From: Paracoccaceae bacterium
GTDB lineage: Bacteria > Pseudomonadota > Alphaproteobacteria > Rhodobacterales > Rhodobacteraceae
Direction of reading: 5' to 3'
Assembly (NCBI GenBank): GCA_016937725.1
Contig: JAFGVZ010000082.1
Coordinates: 1-10,556, forward strand
Length of the DNA stretch: 10,556 nucleotides
Notes under the pieces: generated by a model
Databases searched by the model: none
Seen by the model: only the letters and a program-made list of their open reading frames with translations
Told to the model about the DNA's origin: nothing
In this document: piece by piece, positions 1 through 5,250 of the stretch
Numbering within the stretch: position 1 is the stretch's first letter
How the letters are laid out: the number at the start of each line of letters is the position of its first letter
Program-made: the position numbers and the translations under genes

Positions 1-456
1 CCATTTCTGGGCTGTTGCTACGGCATTGGCATTTTGGGAAAGTTTCTGTGCGCGCCCGTCTCGCAAGACCATCACGGGGAAGAGGTCGGCCCCATCACCT
101 GCCGCCGCAGGCCGGAAGCGGCGGATGACCCGCTGCTTGTGGGACTTCCCGACAGCTTCACCGCCCTTGTCGGCCACAAGGAAGCGCTCGATGCGCTGCC
201 GCAGGGCGCCGTGCACCTGCTAGAGGGCGATGCCTGCCTGATCCAGATGTTGCGCCATGGCGACCGCATCTATGCCACGCAGTTCCACCCCGAAGCGGAT
301 GGCACGAATTTCGCGCTGCGCATTCAGGTCTACAAGGACAAGGGCTATTTCCCGCCCGACGCCGCCGCAGAGCTGATCGCGCGTTGCGCCGATGTGGCGA
401 CCGATGCCTCTGGCCGGGTGCTGGCGAATTTCGTGCGCCATTTCGCGCGCGATTAA
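1..456 (+). CDS. Class I glutamine amidotransferase (GMP synthase-like), 3' part only
   Basis: This is the C-terminal 151 residues of a stand-alone class I (triad) glutamine amidotransferase; the gene starts before the window, with codons in phase from base 1. The first visible residues, PFLGCCYGIGIL, are the nucleophile elbow (G-x-C-x-G), with the second Cys (fragment residue 6) as the expected catalytic nucleophile. QFHPEAD (His 96, Glu 98 of the fragment) supplies the rest of the Cys-His-Glu triad. Enzymes of this family release ammonia from glutamine and pass it to a synthetase domain or partner. Here the protein ends about 50 residues after the His-x-Glu motif, with no ATP-pyrophosphatase domain, so it is not full GuaA. 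Such orphan domains are often labelled 'GMP synthase' automatically, but the acceptor substrate is unknown. The ATG at base 34 is internal, because the catalytic motif lies upstream of it. The cytosolic location is inferred. Confidence 0.85.
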   Translation, partial: PFLGCCYGIGILGKFLCAPVSQDHHGEEVGPITCRRRPEAADDPLLVGLPDSFTALVGHKEALDALPQGAVHLLEGDACLIQMLRHGDRIYATQFHPEADGTNFALRIQVYKDKGYFPPDAAAELIARCADVATDASGRVLANFVRHFARD

Positions 457-479
457 CCCGCTAAAGCTGCGATCCCCGA

Positions 480-508
480 TTGCGCAAGCGCGGCACTTGG
501 GCTAAACC
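480..508 (+). promoter_or_regulatory. Possible sigma70-type promoter of tRNA-Thr
   Basis: A TTGCGC hexamer at 480-485 and a TAAACC hexamer at 503-508 are separated by 17 bp, and the -10 end lies 9 bp before the mature tRNA 5' end. Position and spacing fit a tRNA promoter with a very short leader. Both hexamers are weak matches, so this is only a candidate. Confidence 0.3.
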
Positions 509-517
509 GCGCGCGAT

Positions 518-593
518 GCCGGCATAGCTCAGTTGGTAGAGCAGCGGTTTTGTAAACCGAAGGTCGGGGGTTCAAGTCCCTCTGCCGGCACCA
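518..593 (+). tRNA. tRNA-Thr (anticodon UGU), CCA encoded
   Basis: A complete 76-nt cloverleaf can be folded. The acceptor stem 518-524 pairs perfectly with 583-589. The D stem GCTC (527-530) pairs with GAGC (539-542). The anticodon arm is 544-560, with loop TTTGTAA and anticodon TGT at 551-553. The T arm is 566-582 with loop TTCAAGT. The discriminator base is A590 and the CCA tail is encoded at 591-593. UGU reads ACA and probably other ACN threonine codons. The first anticodon-stem pair (27-43, G544 with A560) is a mismatch and the T stem has one G-T wobble; neither should prevent function. It stands alone between two unrelated protein genes. The direct repeats or integrase gene expected at an occupied tRNA attachment site are not seen. 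Confidence 0.96.
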
Positions 594-666
594 TCCCCCA
601 GCGTTGCCTAGACAGACCAAGCGGTGTTAATTGGCCGTGTTGTTGGGTCAGTCAGGGGCAATAGGC

Positions 667-1299
667 ATGGAAATCGCTAATTGGGGCGGCAGGCGCATCT
701 TGTTCCAGATGGCCGCTGCGCCCGAATATGGCCCGCATCTGCAAGCCCGCATCACGCCGCTGATGACCGGCATCGGCCCGGTGGAAGCAGCCATTGTCAT
801 GGCCGCGACCTTGGAAGGGCTGGCGCACAAGGAGGGTTTGCCCGATCTGGTGGTCAGCCTTGGCTCGGCAGGCTCGGCAACGCTTGACCATTGCGCGGTC
901 TATCAGGCCAGCCATGTGGCTTACCGCGATATGGATGCCTCTGCCCTTGGGTTCGAGAAAGGGGCAACCCCGCTTCTGGACCTGCCCGCCATTTTGCCGC
1001 TTGCACCGCTGGTGCCGGGGCTTGCGCCCGCCACGCTGTCAACTGGCGCGAATGTCGTAACGGGTGCTGCCTATGCGCAGATCGCGCAGGATATGGTCGA
1101 TATGGAAAGCTTCGCCGTGCTGCGCGCCTGCCAGCGCCACGGGCTGCCGTTGATTGCCTTGCGCGGCATTTCCGACGGGGCGGAACCGCTGGAAGGGCTG
1201 CACAGTTGGACCGAATACCTGCATATCGTGGATGAAAATCTGGCCCAAGCGCTCGACCTTTTGCGGGCCGCGTTAGAGCAAGGGCGGTTGGCCCTTTAG
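667..1299 (+). CDS. mtnN: 5'-methylthioadenosine/S-adenosylhomocysteine nucleosidase-like protein
   Basis: This 210-residue protein of the PNP/UDP phosphorylase superfamily best matches MTA/SAH nucleosidases, which cleave adenine from methylthioadenosine and S-adenosylhomocysteine in the methionine salvage and methyl cycle. Visible signatures are GSAG (66-69), the VDMES motif with the purine/ribose-binding Glu (E147), and LRGISDGA with the catalytic-acid Asp (D170). E20 near the N terminus may match Glu12 of the E. coli enzyme. The start at 667 is chosen because AGGGG at 654-658 sits 8 nt upstream; an in-frame TTG at 631 has no comparable site and adds an unconserved-looking leader. At 210 residues it is somewhat shorter than the roughly 230-residue E. 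coli enzyme, with a compact region before VDMES. It could instead act on a related nucleoside. It is a soluble cytosolic protein, probably transcribed alone or with the mdh region. Confidence 0.78.
   Translation: MEIANWGGRRILFQMAAAPEYGPHLQARITPLMTGIGPVEAAIVMAATLEGLAHKEGLPDLVVSLGSAGSATLDHCAVYQASHVAYRDMDASALGFEKGATPLLDLPAILPLAPLVPGLAPATLSTGANVVTGAAYAQIAQDMVDMESFAVLRACQRHGLPLIALRGISDGAEPLEGLHSWTEYLHIVDENLAQALDLLRAALEQGRLAL
1280..1296 (+). other. Small hairpin at the end of mtnN
   Basis: AAGGGC (1280-1285) and GCCCTT (1291-1296) form a perfect 6-bp stem with a 5-nt loop, ending directly before the TAG stop. Only three T residues follow the second arm, so it is a weak terminator at best and might instead protect the mRNA 3' end. 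Confidence 0.3.
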
Positions 1300-1330
1300 C
1301 CCCTGTTTGCGCGACCACCGGGCCAGACCC

Positions 1331-1373
1331 TTGCGCAATGCGCCAAAGCCGACTACGCAAGGCGCAGTTTTTT
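1331..1373 (+). terminator. Possible terminator or leader structure before mdh
   Basis: TGCGCC (1339-1344) and GGCGCA (1361-1366) form a 6-bp stem with a 16-nt loop, followed by GTTTTTT (1367-1373). This is a terminator-like layout 21 bp before the mdh start. A second pairing, TTGCG (1331-1335) with CGCAA (1356-1360), crosses the first and would give an H-type pseudoknot. Alternatively TTGCGC (1331) and TACGCA (1354), 17 bp apart, could be a weak mdh promoter. The sequence alone does not decide between these readings. Confidence 0.35.
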
Positions 1374-1393
1374 GCCAGAGCCGGAGACCCAAG

Positions 1394-2356
1394 ATGGCCA
1401 GACCTAAAATTGCACTTATCGGTGCCGGACAGATCGGGGGGACGCTTGCGCATCTCGTCGCCCTCAAGGAACTGGGCGATGTCGTGATGTTCGACATTGC
1501 CGAAGGCACCCCGCAGGGCAAGGCGCTGGACATCGCCGAATCCGGCCCGTCCGAAGGGTTCGACGCGGCGCTGAAAGGCACCAATGATTACGCCGATATT
1601 GCAGGCGCAGATGTGTGCATCGTGACCGCTGGCGTGCCGCGCAAGCCTGGGATGAGCCGCGACGACCTGCTGGGCATTAACCTGAAGGTCATGAAAGCCG
1701 TGGGCGAGGGTATCCGCGACAACGCCCCCGATGCCTTCGTGATCTGCATCACCAACCCGCTGGATGCGATGGTCTGGGCGCTGCGCGAATTCTCTGGCCT
1801 GCCGCATAACAAGGTTGTCGGCATGGCGGGCGTTCTGGACAGCGCGCGCTTCCGCCATTTCCTGAGCGTGGAATTCAACGTGTCCATGCGCGATGTGACC
1901 GCGTTTGTGCTGGGCGGCCACGGCGACACGATGGTGCCGCTGACCCGGTATTCGACCGTTGCTGGCATTCCGCTGCCCGATCTGGTCGATATGGGCTGGA
2001 CCACCCAAGACAAGCTGGATGCGATCGTGCAGCGCACGCGTGACGGTGGCGCTGAAATCGTGGGCCTGTTGAAAACCGGCTCGGCATTTTATGCGCCCGC
2101 GACCAGCGCCATTGAAATGGCCGAAGCCTATTTGAAAGACCAGCGCCGCCTGTTGCCCTGCGCGGCCTATTGCGATGGCGAGTTTGGCCTGAAAGGCATG
2201 TATGTCGGTGTGCCCACCATTATCGGGGCAGGCGGCATCGAGAAGGTCATCGATATCAAGATGACCAAGGATGAACAGGCCATGTTCGACAAATCCGTCG
2301 ACGCCGTGAAGGGTTTGGTCGAGGCGTGCAAAGGCATAGACCCGACGCTGGCCTAA
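1394..2356 (+). CDS. mdh: Malate dehydrogenase (NAD)
   Basis: This TCA enzyme oxidises malate to oxaloacetate with NAD. The 320-residue product has the lactate-type MDH architecture common in Alphaproteobacteria. It shows a Rossmann motif, GAGQIGGTLAHL (10-21), and an acidic residue, D34, at the end of the second beta strand, consistent with NAD preference. The substrate-binding loop RKPGMSRDD carries R83 and R89; the malate-type arginine in this loop, rather than lactate-type glutamine, supports MDH over LDH. N121 lies in ITNPLD, D149 and R152 in LDSAR, and the catalytic H176 in GGHGDT. The start at 1394 has GGAGA at 1383-1387, 6 nt upstream; an in-frame ATG at 1307 would add 29 low-complexity residues before the Rossmann strand and is rejected. 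The gene lies just upstream of the suc cluster but is separated from it by an intrinsic terminator, so at least part of its transcription should be independent. Confidence 0.97.
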   Translation: MARPKIALIGAGQIGGTLAHLVALKELGDVVMFDIAEGTPQGKALDIAESGPSEGFDAALKGTNDYADIAGADVCIVTAGVPRKPGMSRDDLLGINLKVMKAVGEGIRDNAPDAFVICITNPLDAMVWALREFSGLPHNKVVGMAGVLDSARFRHFLSVEFNVSMRDVTAFVLGGHGDTMVPLTRYSTVAGIPLPDLVDMGWTTQDKLDAIVQRTRDGGAEIVGLLKTGSAFYAPATSAIEMAEAYLKDQRRLLPCAAYCDGEFGLKGMYVGVPTIIGAGGIEKVIDIKMTKDEQAMFDKSVDAVKGLVEACKGIDPTLA

Positions 2357-2381
2357 GCGCCCGCCTTGCCAAAACTGCTAG

Positions 2382-2411
2382 AAAGGGCCGCGCCGAGTCG
2401 CGGCCCTTTTT
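2382..2411 (+). terminator. Strong intrinsic terminator after mdh
   Basis: An 11-bp perfect stem (2382-2392 with 2399-2409) with the 6-nt loop CCGAGT is followed by a T run at 2407-2411, of which 2410-2411 lie beyond the stem. The stem begins 25 bp after the mdh stop. The A-tract opposite the T-tract could also allow some function on the other strand, but no gene converges here. It should stop most mdh transcripts before sucC. Confidence 0.88.
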
Positions 2412-2435
2412 GTGTCTCGCGGCGCGTAATCCATT

Positions 2436-2447
2436 GGTAGCGTTACC
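2436..2447. promoter_or_regulatory. LacI-type palindromic operator candidate upstream of sucC
   Basis: GGTAGCGTTACC has matching arms, GGTA and TACC, around a central CG, the typical layout of LacI-family operators. In Rhodobacter sphaeroides the LacI-family regulator CceR controls central carbon and TCA genes, which makes it a natural candidate. I infer this from site shape and location only; no CceR gene lies in this window and I cannot compare with a measured binding motif. Confidence 0.45.
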
Positions 2448-2455
2448 GAACAAAT

Positions 2456-2490
2456 TTTGTGATCACTTGTCTGAAAACTGTGATCACAAA
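2456..2490. promoter_or_regulatory. Twin GTGATCAC palindromes forming an 11-bp inverted repeat
   Basis: TTTGTGATCAC (2456-2466) and its exact reverse complement GTGATCACAAA (2480-2490) flank a 13-bp spacer. Each contains the self-complementary octamer GTGATCAC, and the right copy extends to the 10-bp palindrome TGTGATCACA. The two octamer centres are 21 bp apart, two helical turns, so two dimers would bind the same DNA face. The half-sites abut directly, unlike CRP, whose TGTGA and TCACA arms are 6 bp apart. The regulator is unknown. Confidence 0.55.
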
Positions 2491-2511
2491 CCTCCGATTT
2501 TCGGCACGATG

Positions 2512-2548
2512 CGAAATTTCGACGCAGTTTGTCATTGTTTTTTGTCAT
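2512..2548. repeat. Palindrome and direct repeat in the sucC leader or promoter region
   Basis: The perfect palindrome CGAAATTTCG lies at 2512-2521. It is followed by two exact copies of TTTGTCAT at 2528-2535 and 2541-2548, offset by 13 bp. The TTGTCA core resembles an alphaproteobacterial -35 element, but no good -10 is found at 16-18 bp from either copy. The exact promoter is therefore not assigned. Confidence 0.35.
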
Positions 2549-2595
2549 GATTCTGCCATGCACGGCGCAACTGAAAGCCGAAATGGGACAGTGTC

Positions 2596-3789
2596 ATGAA
2601 TATTCACGAATACCAGGCCAAGGGGCTGCTGCGCTCTTACGGGGTGCCGGTGTCGGATGGTCGCGTTGTGCTGCGCGCCGAAGAAGCGAAAACCGCTGCG
2701 GGCGAATTGGACGGCCCGCTCTGGGTGGTCAAGTCGCAGATCCATGCGGGCGGTCGCGGCAAGGGCCACTTCAAAGAGGCGTCTGCCGGGGAAAAAGGCG
2801 GTGTGCGCCTGGCCAAGTCGGTGGGCGAGGCCGAAGAAATGGCCAAGCAAATGCTGGGCCGCACGCTGGTCACGCACCAGACCGGCCCCGCTGGCAAGCA
2901 GGTGGGCCGCATTTACATCGAGGACGGGTCGGATATTGAACGCGAGCTTTATCTGGCACTTCTGGTCGACCGCGTGTCCAGCCGGATCAGCTTTGTCGTG
3001 TCCACCGAAGGCGGCATGGATATTGAAGAAGTCGCAGCCAACACGCCCGAGAAAATCCTGTCCTTCTCTGTCGATCCCGCCACGGGCATTCAGGGCTTTC
3101 ACGGTCGCCGCGTAGCCTTTGCGCTGGGGTTGCAAGGCAAGCAGGTCAAGCAATGCGTGGACCTTGTGAACAAGCTCTACAAGCTGTTTGTCGAGCGTGA
3201 CGCCGAGATGATCGAGATCAACCCGTTGATCGTCAGCGATGCGGGCGACTTGAAATGCCTTGATGCGAAAATGGGCTTCGACAGTAACGCGCTCTACCGC
3301 CAGTCCGACATTCTGGCGCTACGGGACGAGACGGAAGAAGACCCCAAGGAACTGCAAGCCAGCAAGTATGACCTGAACTATATCGCGCTCGATGGCGAAA
3401 TCGGCTGCATGGTCAACGGTGCCGGTCTGGCCATGGCGACGATGGATATCATCAAGCTGTATGGTGCCGAGCCTGCCAACTTCCTCGACGTGGGCGGTGG
3501 GGCCACGACCGAGAAGGTGACGGAAGCTTTCAAGATCATCACCTCTGACCCGAACGTCAAAGGCATTCTGGTCAACATCTTCGGCGGCATCATGCGCTGC
3601 GACATCATCGCCGAGGGCGTGATCGCCGCGGTGAAAGAGGTCGGCCTGCAAGTGCCGCTGGTGGTGCGCCTTGAAGGGACGAATGTGGAACAGGGCAAGG
3701 AAATCATTGCGAATTCCGGCCTGAACGTGATCGCGGCGGACGACCTGAAAGACGGTGCCCAGAAGATCGTCAAAGCGGTGAAGGGATAA
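2596..3789 (+). CDS. sucC: Succinyl-CoA synthetase (ADP-forming) subunit beta
   Basis: This is the beta subunit of the TCA enzyme that converts succinyl-CoA, ADP and phosphate to succinate, CoA and ATP; it pairs with SucD, encoded 5 nt downstream. At 397 residues it has a full family length. The N-terminal ATP-grasp domain (about 1-240) shows AGGRGKG (51-57), the nucleotide-binding glycine loop, EINPL (207-211), and D223 in CLDAKM, a likely Mg-ATP ligand. The C-terminal CoA-ligase domain shows GAGLAM (275-280) and FGGIMRCD (329-336). The ribosome-binding sequence is weak (only GGGACAG, 6-12 nt upstream), unusual for the first gene of a highly expressed cluster. It is the first gene after the palindrome-rich control region and so probably leads the operon. 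Confidence 0.97.
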   Translation: MNIHEYQAKGLLRSYGVPVSDGRVVLRAEEAKTAAGELDGPLWVVKSQIHAGGRGKGHFKEASAGEKGGVRLAKSVGEAEEMAKQMLGRTLVTHQTGPAGKQVGRIYIEDGSDIERELYLALLVDRVSSRISFVVSTEGGMDIEEVAANTPEKILSFSVDPATGIQGFHGRRVAFALGLQGKQVKQCVDLVNKLYKLFVERDAEMIEINPLIVSDAGDLKCLDAKMGFDSNALYRQSDILALRDETEEDPKELQASKYDLNYIALDGEIGCMVNGAGLAMATMDIIKLYGAEPANFLDVGGGATTEKVTEAFKIITSDPNVKGILVNIFGGIMRCDIIAEGVIAAVKEVGLQVPLVVRLEGTNVEQGKEIIANSGLNVIAADDLKDGAQKIVKAVKG

Positions 3790-3794
3790 GACCA

Positions 3795-4679
3795 ATGGCA
3801 GTTCTTGTAAATAAAAGCACCAAGGTCATCTGTCAGGGCTTCACCGGCTCGCAGGGCACTTTCCATTCTGAGCAGGCGATTGCTTATGGCACGCAAATGG
3901 TCGGTGGCGTGACGCCGGGCAAAGGTGGCCAGACCCATCTGGACCTGCCCGTGTTCGACAGCGTGCATGAGGCAAAGGCCAAGACCGAAGCGAATGCGTC
4001 CGTCATCTATGTGCCGCCGCCCTTCGCTGCCGACTCGATCCTTGAGGCCATCGACGCCGAGATGGAACTGATCGTCTGCATCACCGAAGGTATTCCGGTG
4101 CTGGACATGATGCGTGTCAAGCGCGCGTTGGTCGATAGCAAATCGGTGCTGATCGGCCCGAACTGCCCCGGTGTCATCACGCCCGATGCCTGCAAAATCG
4201 GCATCATGCCCGGCCATATCCACCGTCGCGGGTCTGTCGGCGTTGTGTCGCGCTCCGGCACCCTGACCTATGAGGCCGTGAAGCAGACCACCGATGTGGG
4301 CCTTGGCCAATCGACCTGCGTCGGCATTGGCGGCGACCCGATCAAGGGCACCGAACATATCGACGTGCTGGAATGGTTCCTCGCCGATGACGAGACGCAT
4401 TCGATCATCATGATCGGGGAAATCGGCGGCAGCGCCGAAGAAGAGGCCGCGCAGTTCCTGAAGGACGAAGCCAAGCGCGGGCGCAAAAAGCCGGTTGCGG
4501 GCTTTATTGCCGGGCGCACCGCCCCTCCGGGCCGCCGGATGGGCCATGCTGGCGCGATTGTGGCTGGCGGCAAGGGCGGCGCAGAGGATAAGATCGAAGC
4601 CATGAAAAGCGCAGGTATTGTTGTGGCCGAAAGCCCCGCCGGGTTGGGCGAGGCGGTTCTGGCGGCTATCGGCAAATAG
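3795..4679 (+). CDS. sucD: Succinyl-CoA synthetase subunit alpha
   Basis: This is the alpha subunit of succinyl-CoA synthetase, which binds CoA and carries the phosphohistidine intermediate. The 294-residue protein has a Rossmann-like CoA-binding domain with GFTGSQGTFH (15-24). GPNCPG (121-126) and GEIGG (208-212) are family motifs, and H251 in GRRMGHAGAIVAGG is the phosphorylated histidine. Length and motif order are typical, and no key residue is missing. The start at 3795 follows GGGA (3783-3786), which overlaps the last sense codons and stop region of sucC with a 5-nt intergenic gap. Translational coupling would help balanced synthesis of the alpha2beta2 or alphabeta enzyme. Confidence 0.97.
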   Translation: MAVLVNKSTKVICQGFTGSQGTFHSEQAIAYGTQMVGGVTPGKGGQTHLDLPVFDSVHEAKAKTEANASVIYVPPPFAADSILEAIDAEMELIVCITEGIPVLDMMRVKRALVDSKSVLIGPNCPGVITPDACKIGIMPGHIHRRGSVGVVSRSGTLTYEAVKQTTDVGLGQSTCVGIGGDPIKGTEHIDVLEWFLADDETHSIIMIGEIGGSAEEEAAQFLKDEAKRGRKKPVAGFIAGRTAPPGRRMGHAGAIVAGGKGGAEDKIEAMKSAGIVVAESPAGLGEAVLAAIGK

Positions 4680-4707
4680 GGTCGCGCTGCCTATTGGGAG
4701 AACGGGA

Positions 4708-5214
4708 ATGACCTTCAGCAAAGCCATAATCAGCGGGTTTCGTGGCGCCTTTACCTATAATGGCCGCGCCCGCAGGCCGGAATATTGGTGGTTTTTCCTG
4801 TTCGTCTTCGCGGGTGCCTTCGTCGTGGGCCTGCTGGAACTGGCGCTTCTGGGGCCGGGTAGCAGCACACTGGTCGCGTTGTTCCAACTGGCGATCTTCT
4901 TGCCATTTTTGGCGGTCGGCTGGCGGCGCTTGCAAGATACGGGCCGCCCCGGCTGGTGGTTGCTGGTGCCCGTAGCGATCGTGGTCATCAGCACGCTGGT
5001 CAGCGGCAGCCTGACCCGCACCATGATGGAACGTGTCGTGGCCGATGGTGAACCTGCAAATTTTAGTGGGCTGATGGGCGATGGTATGTCTGCCGGAATC
5101 GTAGCCCTTGCCGGTTTCGCCCAGTTGCTGGCCGGTCTGGTCATCATCTGGTGGATGTCGCGGCCCAGCCAGCGGGGGCCGAATGAATATGGCCCCGAAC
5201 CGCGCGTCCGCTAA
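4708..5214 (+). CDS. DUF805 family small membrane protein
   Basis: This 168-residue inner-membrane protein belongs to the DUF805 family, whose function is unknown. Diagnostic features are FTYNGRARRPEYWWFF (15-30), where an aromatic/Arg-rich segment precedes the first helix; RRLQDTGRPGWW (73-84) between helices; and a C-terminal RGPNEYGPEP (156-165). Hydrophobic stretches at about 27-49, 54-72, 83-101 and 130-151 suggest four membrane segments. The start at 4708 is set by GGGAG at 4696-4700, 7 nt upstream; the longer in-frame start at 4618 overlaps sucD and is rejected. It sits 28 nt after sucD and 36 nt before sucA, on the same strand, so it is probably co-transcribed with TCA genes. I can assign no biochemical role; a membrane function linked to respiratory metabolism is only a contextual guess. 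Confidence 0.9.
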   Translation: MTFSKAIISGFRGAFTYNGRARRPEYWWFFLFVFAGAFVVGLLELALLGPGSSTLVALFQLAIFLPFLAVGWRRLQDTGRPGWWLLVPVAIVVISTLVSGSLTRTMMERVVADGEPANFSGLMGDGMSAGIVALAGFAQLLAGLVIIWWMSRPSQRGPNEYGPEPRVR

Positions 5215-5250
5215 CGCACGCGCAATTTTTCGACTTCACAAGGTGATATG

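Noticed and set aside
518..593. Attachment site for a mobile element at tRNA-Thr
   Set aside because: No integrase, no repeated 3' end of the tRNA downstream and no change in composition are seen in the flanks.
631..666. TTG start giving a 222-residue MTA/SAH nucleosidase
   Set aside because: The added 12 residues lack a ribosome site, while ATG 667 has AGGGG 8 nt upstream.
1307..1393. Extended mdh start
   Set aside because: The extra 29 residues precede the Rossmann strand that normally begins MDH and overlap the leader hairpin; ATG 1394 has a good ribosome site.
854..2008. Minus-strand open frame of 384 codons opposite mtnN and mdh
   Set aside because: It is a shadow of two genes supported by catalytic motifs, with no domain of its own.
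2458..2488. CRP (cAMP receptor protein) sites suggested by TGTGA and TCACA
   Set aside because: In CRP sites the arms are separated by 6 bp; here they abut within each palindrome, and pairing arms across the two palindromes gives the wrong spacing.
3378..4727. Minus-strand open frame of 449 codons opposite sucC and sucD
   Set aside because: It spans two conserved genes on the other strand and has antisense-type composition without any motif.
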